DNA from: Agromyces albus
Lineage (GTDB): Bacteria; Actinomycetota; Actinomycetes; Actinomycetales; Microbacteriaceae
Length of the DNA: 41,967 bases
Reading direction: 5' to 3'
NCBI RefSeq assembly: GCF_004134825.1
Contig: NZ_SDPN01000037.1
Span: 1 to 41,967, forward strand
The translations under genes were made by a program, and so were the position numbers. Below, piece by piece: positions 40,906 to 41,967 of this stretch. Position 1 is the stretch's first letter; the number at the start of each line of letters is the position of its first letter. Under the pieces are notes generated by a model. That model made no database searches. It was not told where the DNA came from and saw only the letters and a list, made by a program, of their open reading frames with translations.

Positions 40906-41967
40906 TCAGCCGAGGCGGATGCCGCGAGCGGCCATGAACGGCTCCGCGTCGATCGCGACGCCGCCGAGGCGAACCTCGAAGTGCAAGTGGCAGCCGGTGG
41001 AGGCGCCGGTGCTGCCGACCGTGCCGATGAGCTGTCCGGGCGACACGATCTGGCCGGCCGAGACGAGGACGCCGCCGACGGCGAGGTGCGCGTAGCCGGT
41101 CGAGACCCCAGCACCGTGGTCGATCAGCACCCAGTTGCCGTAGCTGCCGTTGGGACGCGCCTCGAGCACGGTGCCGCCGGTCGCGGCGAACAACGGGCTG
41201 CCGCAGCTCGCGGCGATGTCGGTGCCGCGGTGGAATTCGTTCACGCCGGCAAGCGGCTTGTTCGGCCGGGGTCCGTAGCCGTCGCTCTTGCGGCCGGTGA
41301 CCGGTGAAGCCCAGCCCTGCTGGCTGAGCTGTCCGGCGTCACGGGGCAGCGAATCGATGAGCGCGATGCTCGTCGATGCGACCTTCGACTGCACGCTGGA
41401 GAGTGCAGCGCGCGCGGCGGTCACGGCGCTCTCGGCTTCGGCGACGGCCGCCTCGAGCGCATCGACGGGCACGGCGTCGACGGCATCCCAGGCGGCTTGG
41501 GCTTGTGCCTCGGATGCGGCGGCCTCTTCGGAGCGCTGCGCGGCGATCGCCTGGAGCTTCTCGGCGTCACCGGTGATCTGGGTGACGCGCTGCACGCCGG
41601 CGAGCCCCGCGAGCAGGTCGTTTCCGGCGCCGAAGACGGCCTGCATCGAGGTCAACGCGGCGCCGTCGCCTTGCGAAGCCGCCAGGTAGGCGCGGGTCGC
41701 GATGTCGGCCTGCTCACGATCCACATCGGCGAGTACCTGCACGTGTTCGGCGATGCCGCGGGCGATCTCACGCGTGGAGACGGCGGCTGCCAGTTCGGCC
41801 TCAGCGCCGCGGAGCGTCGCCTCGGCGGTGTCGAGCGCGGTGCGCGCCGCGAGCAGGACACCGAGGTTCGGGTCGACGGCGGAGCCGATGCGGGCGACCG
41901 GACCGTCGCCGATCAGGATGCGGGGCGCCGTGGGCGCGGGCGGCGCGGCGCTCGCGGTCGGGCTCGG
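40906..41967 (-). CDS. M23-family peptidase (5' end beyond window)
   Basis: The frame is open to the end of the window, so only the C-terminal 353 residues are seen. A Pro/Ala/Thr-rich start leads into a long helical region (about 40-220 of the visible part), such as ARTALDTAEATLRGAEAELAAAV, probably coiled coil. The LytM domain follows: GYGPRPNKPLAGVNEFHRGTDIAASC (His and Asp zinc ligands) and GCHLHFEVR (HxH). It is expected to be exported and to cut or regulate peptidoglycan. The start, signal and full length are unknown. Confidence 0.9.
   Translation of the reverse strand, partial: PSPTASAAPPAPTAPRILIGDGPVARIGSAVDPNLGVLLAARTALDTAEATLRGAEAELAAAVSTREIARGIAEHVQVLADVDREQADIATRAYLAASQGDGAALTSMQAVFGAGNDLLAGLAGVQRVTQITGDAEKLQAIAAQRSEEAAASEAQAQAAWDAVDAVPVDALEAAVAEAESAVTAARAALSSVQSKVASTSIALIDSLPRDAGQLSQQGWASPVTGRKSDGYGPRPNKPLAGVNEFHRGTDIAASCGSPLFAATGGTVLEARPNGSYGNWVLIDHGAGVSTGYAHLAVGGVLVSAGQIVSPGQLIGTVGSTGASTGCHLHFEVRLGGVAIDAEPFMAARGIRLG

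Noticed and set aside
38330..41095. 921-codon open frame on the plus strand
   Set aside because: Antisense to hutI and hutU, both with full family signatures; it reads as biased Arg/Glu/Asp/Val shadow.

Overview
The window is high-GC, densely packed chromosomal DNA of an actinobacterium. Gene content and the very frequent word GGATGCC/GGCATCC suggest the family Microbacteriaceae (Agromyces- or Microbacterium-like); this placement is inferred, not proven. Genes run in short operons with 1-4 base start/stop overlaps. No rRNA, tRNA, CRISPR array, insertion sequence or prophage was recognised, and no gene-free stretch exceeds about 200 bases.

Layout. 1-1.85 kb: an ECF42-type sigma factor and its YCII/DGPF partner, with a matching promoter upstream. 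1.85-5.1 kb: fdhD and an FdhF/YdeP-type molybdopterin oxidoreductase. 5.1-8.0 kb: a convergent copper module (CopZ-like chaperone, CopB-like CPH ATPase with a His-rich N-terminus), each gene behind a CsoR-like palindrome. 8.1-11.8 kb: an epimerase-like protein, a SHOCT membrane protein, a SixA-like phosphatase and a DUF222-HNH endonuclease preceded by two DnaA-box repeats. 11.8-14.6 kb: molybdate uptake (HTH-TOBE regulator, modA, modB, modC). 14.7-21.0 kb: an unknown membrane protein, a ceramidase-like protein, and an operon for exported proteins (a 971-residue FG-GAP protein plus two small paralogues). 21.1-24.9 kb: moeZ, moeA, a moaC-mog fusion and moaE. 24.9-27.6 kb: small housekeeping or unknown genes and a flavin monooxygenase-like protein. 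27.6-34.4 kb: a cassette bracketed by two paralogous TetR genes. 34.4-37.9 kb: moaD, moaA, a sulfite-oxidase-like enzyme with its flavin reductase, a zinc-ribbon protein and a DUF503 protein. 37.9-40.8 kb: hutU-hutI. 40.9 kb to the end: an M23 peptidase cut by the window edge.

The main theme is molybdenum. Molybdate import, most of cofactor synthesis (moaA, moaC, moaD, moaE, mog, moeA, moeZ), the FdhD sulfur-transfer factor and two molybdoenzymes lie within 36 kb. The moa genes are split by about 9.5 kb containing the TetR cassette. mobA, which a bis-MGD enzyme needs, is not here.

Two stretches (15.5-21.1 and 24.95-34.4 kb) are poor in the GGATGCC word that saturates the rest, which fits later acquisition. 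The least understood locus is 15.7-21.0 kb. The best-supported regulatory sites are the ECF42-like promoter, the two CsoR-like operators and the two TetR operator regions.
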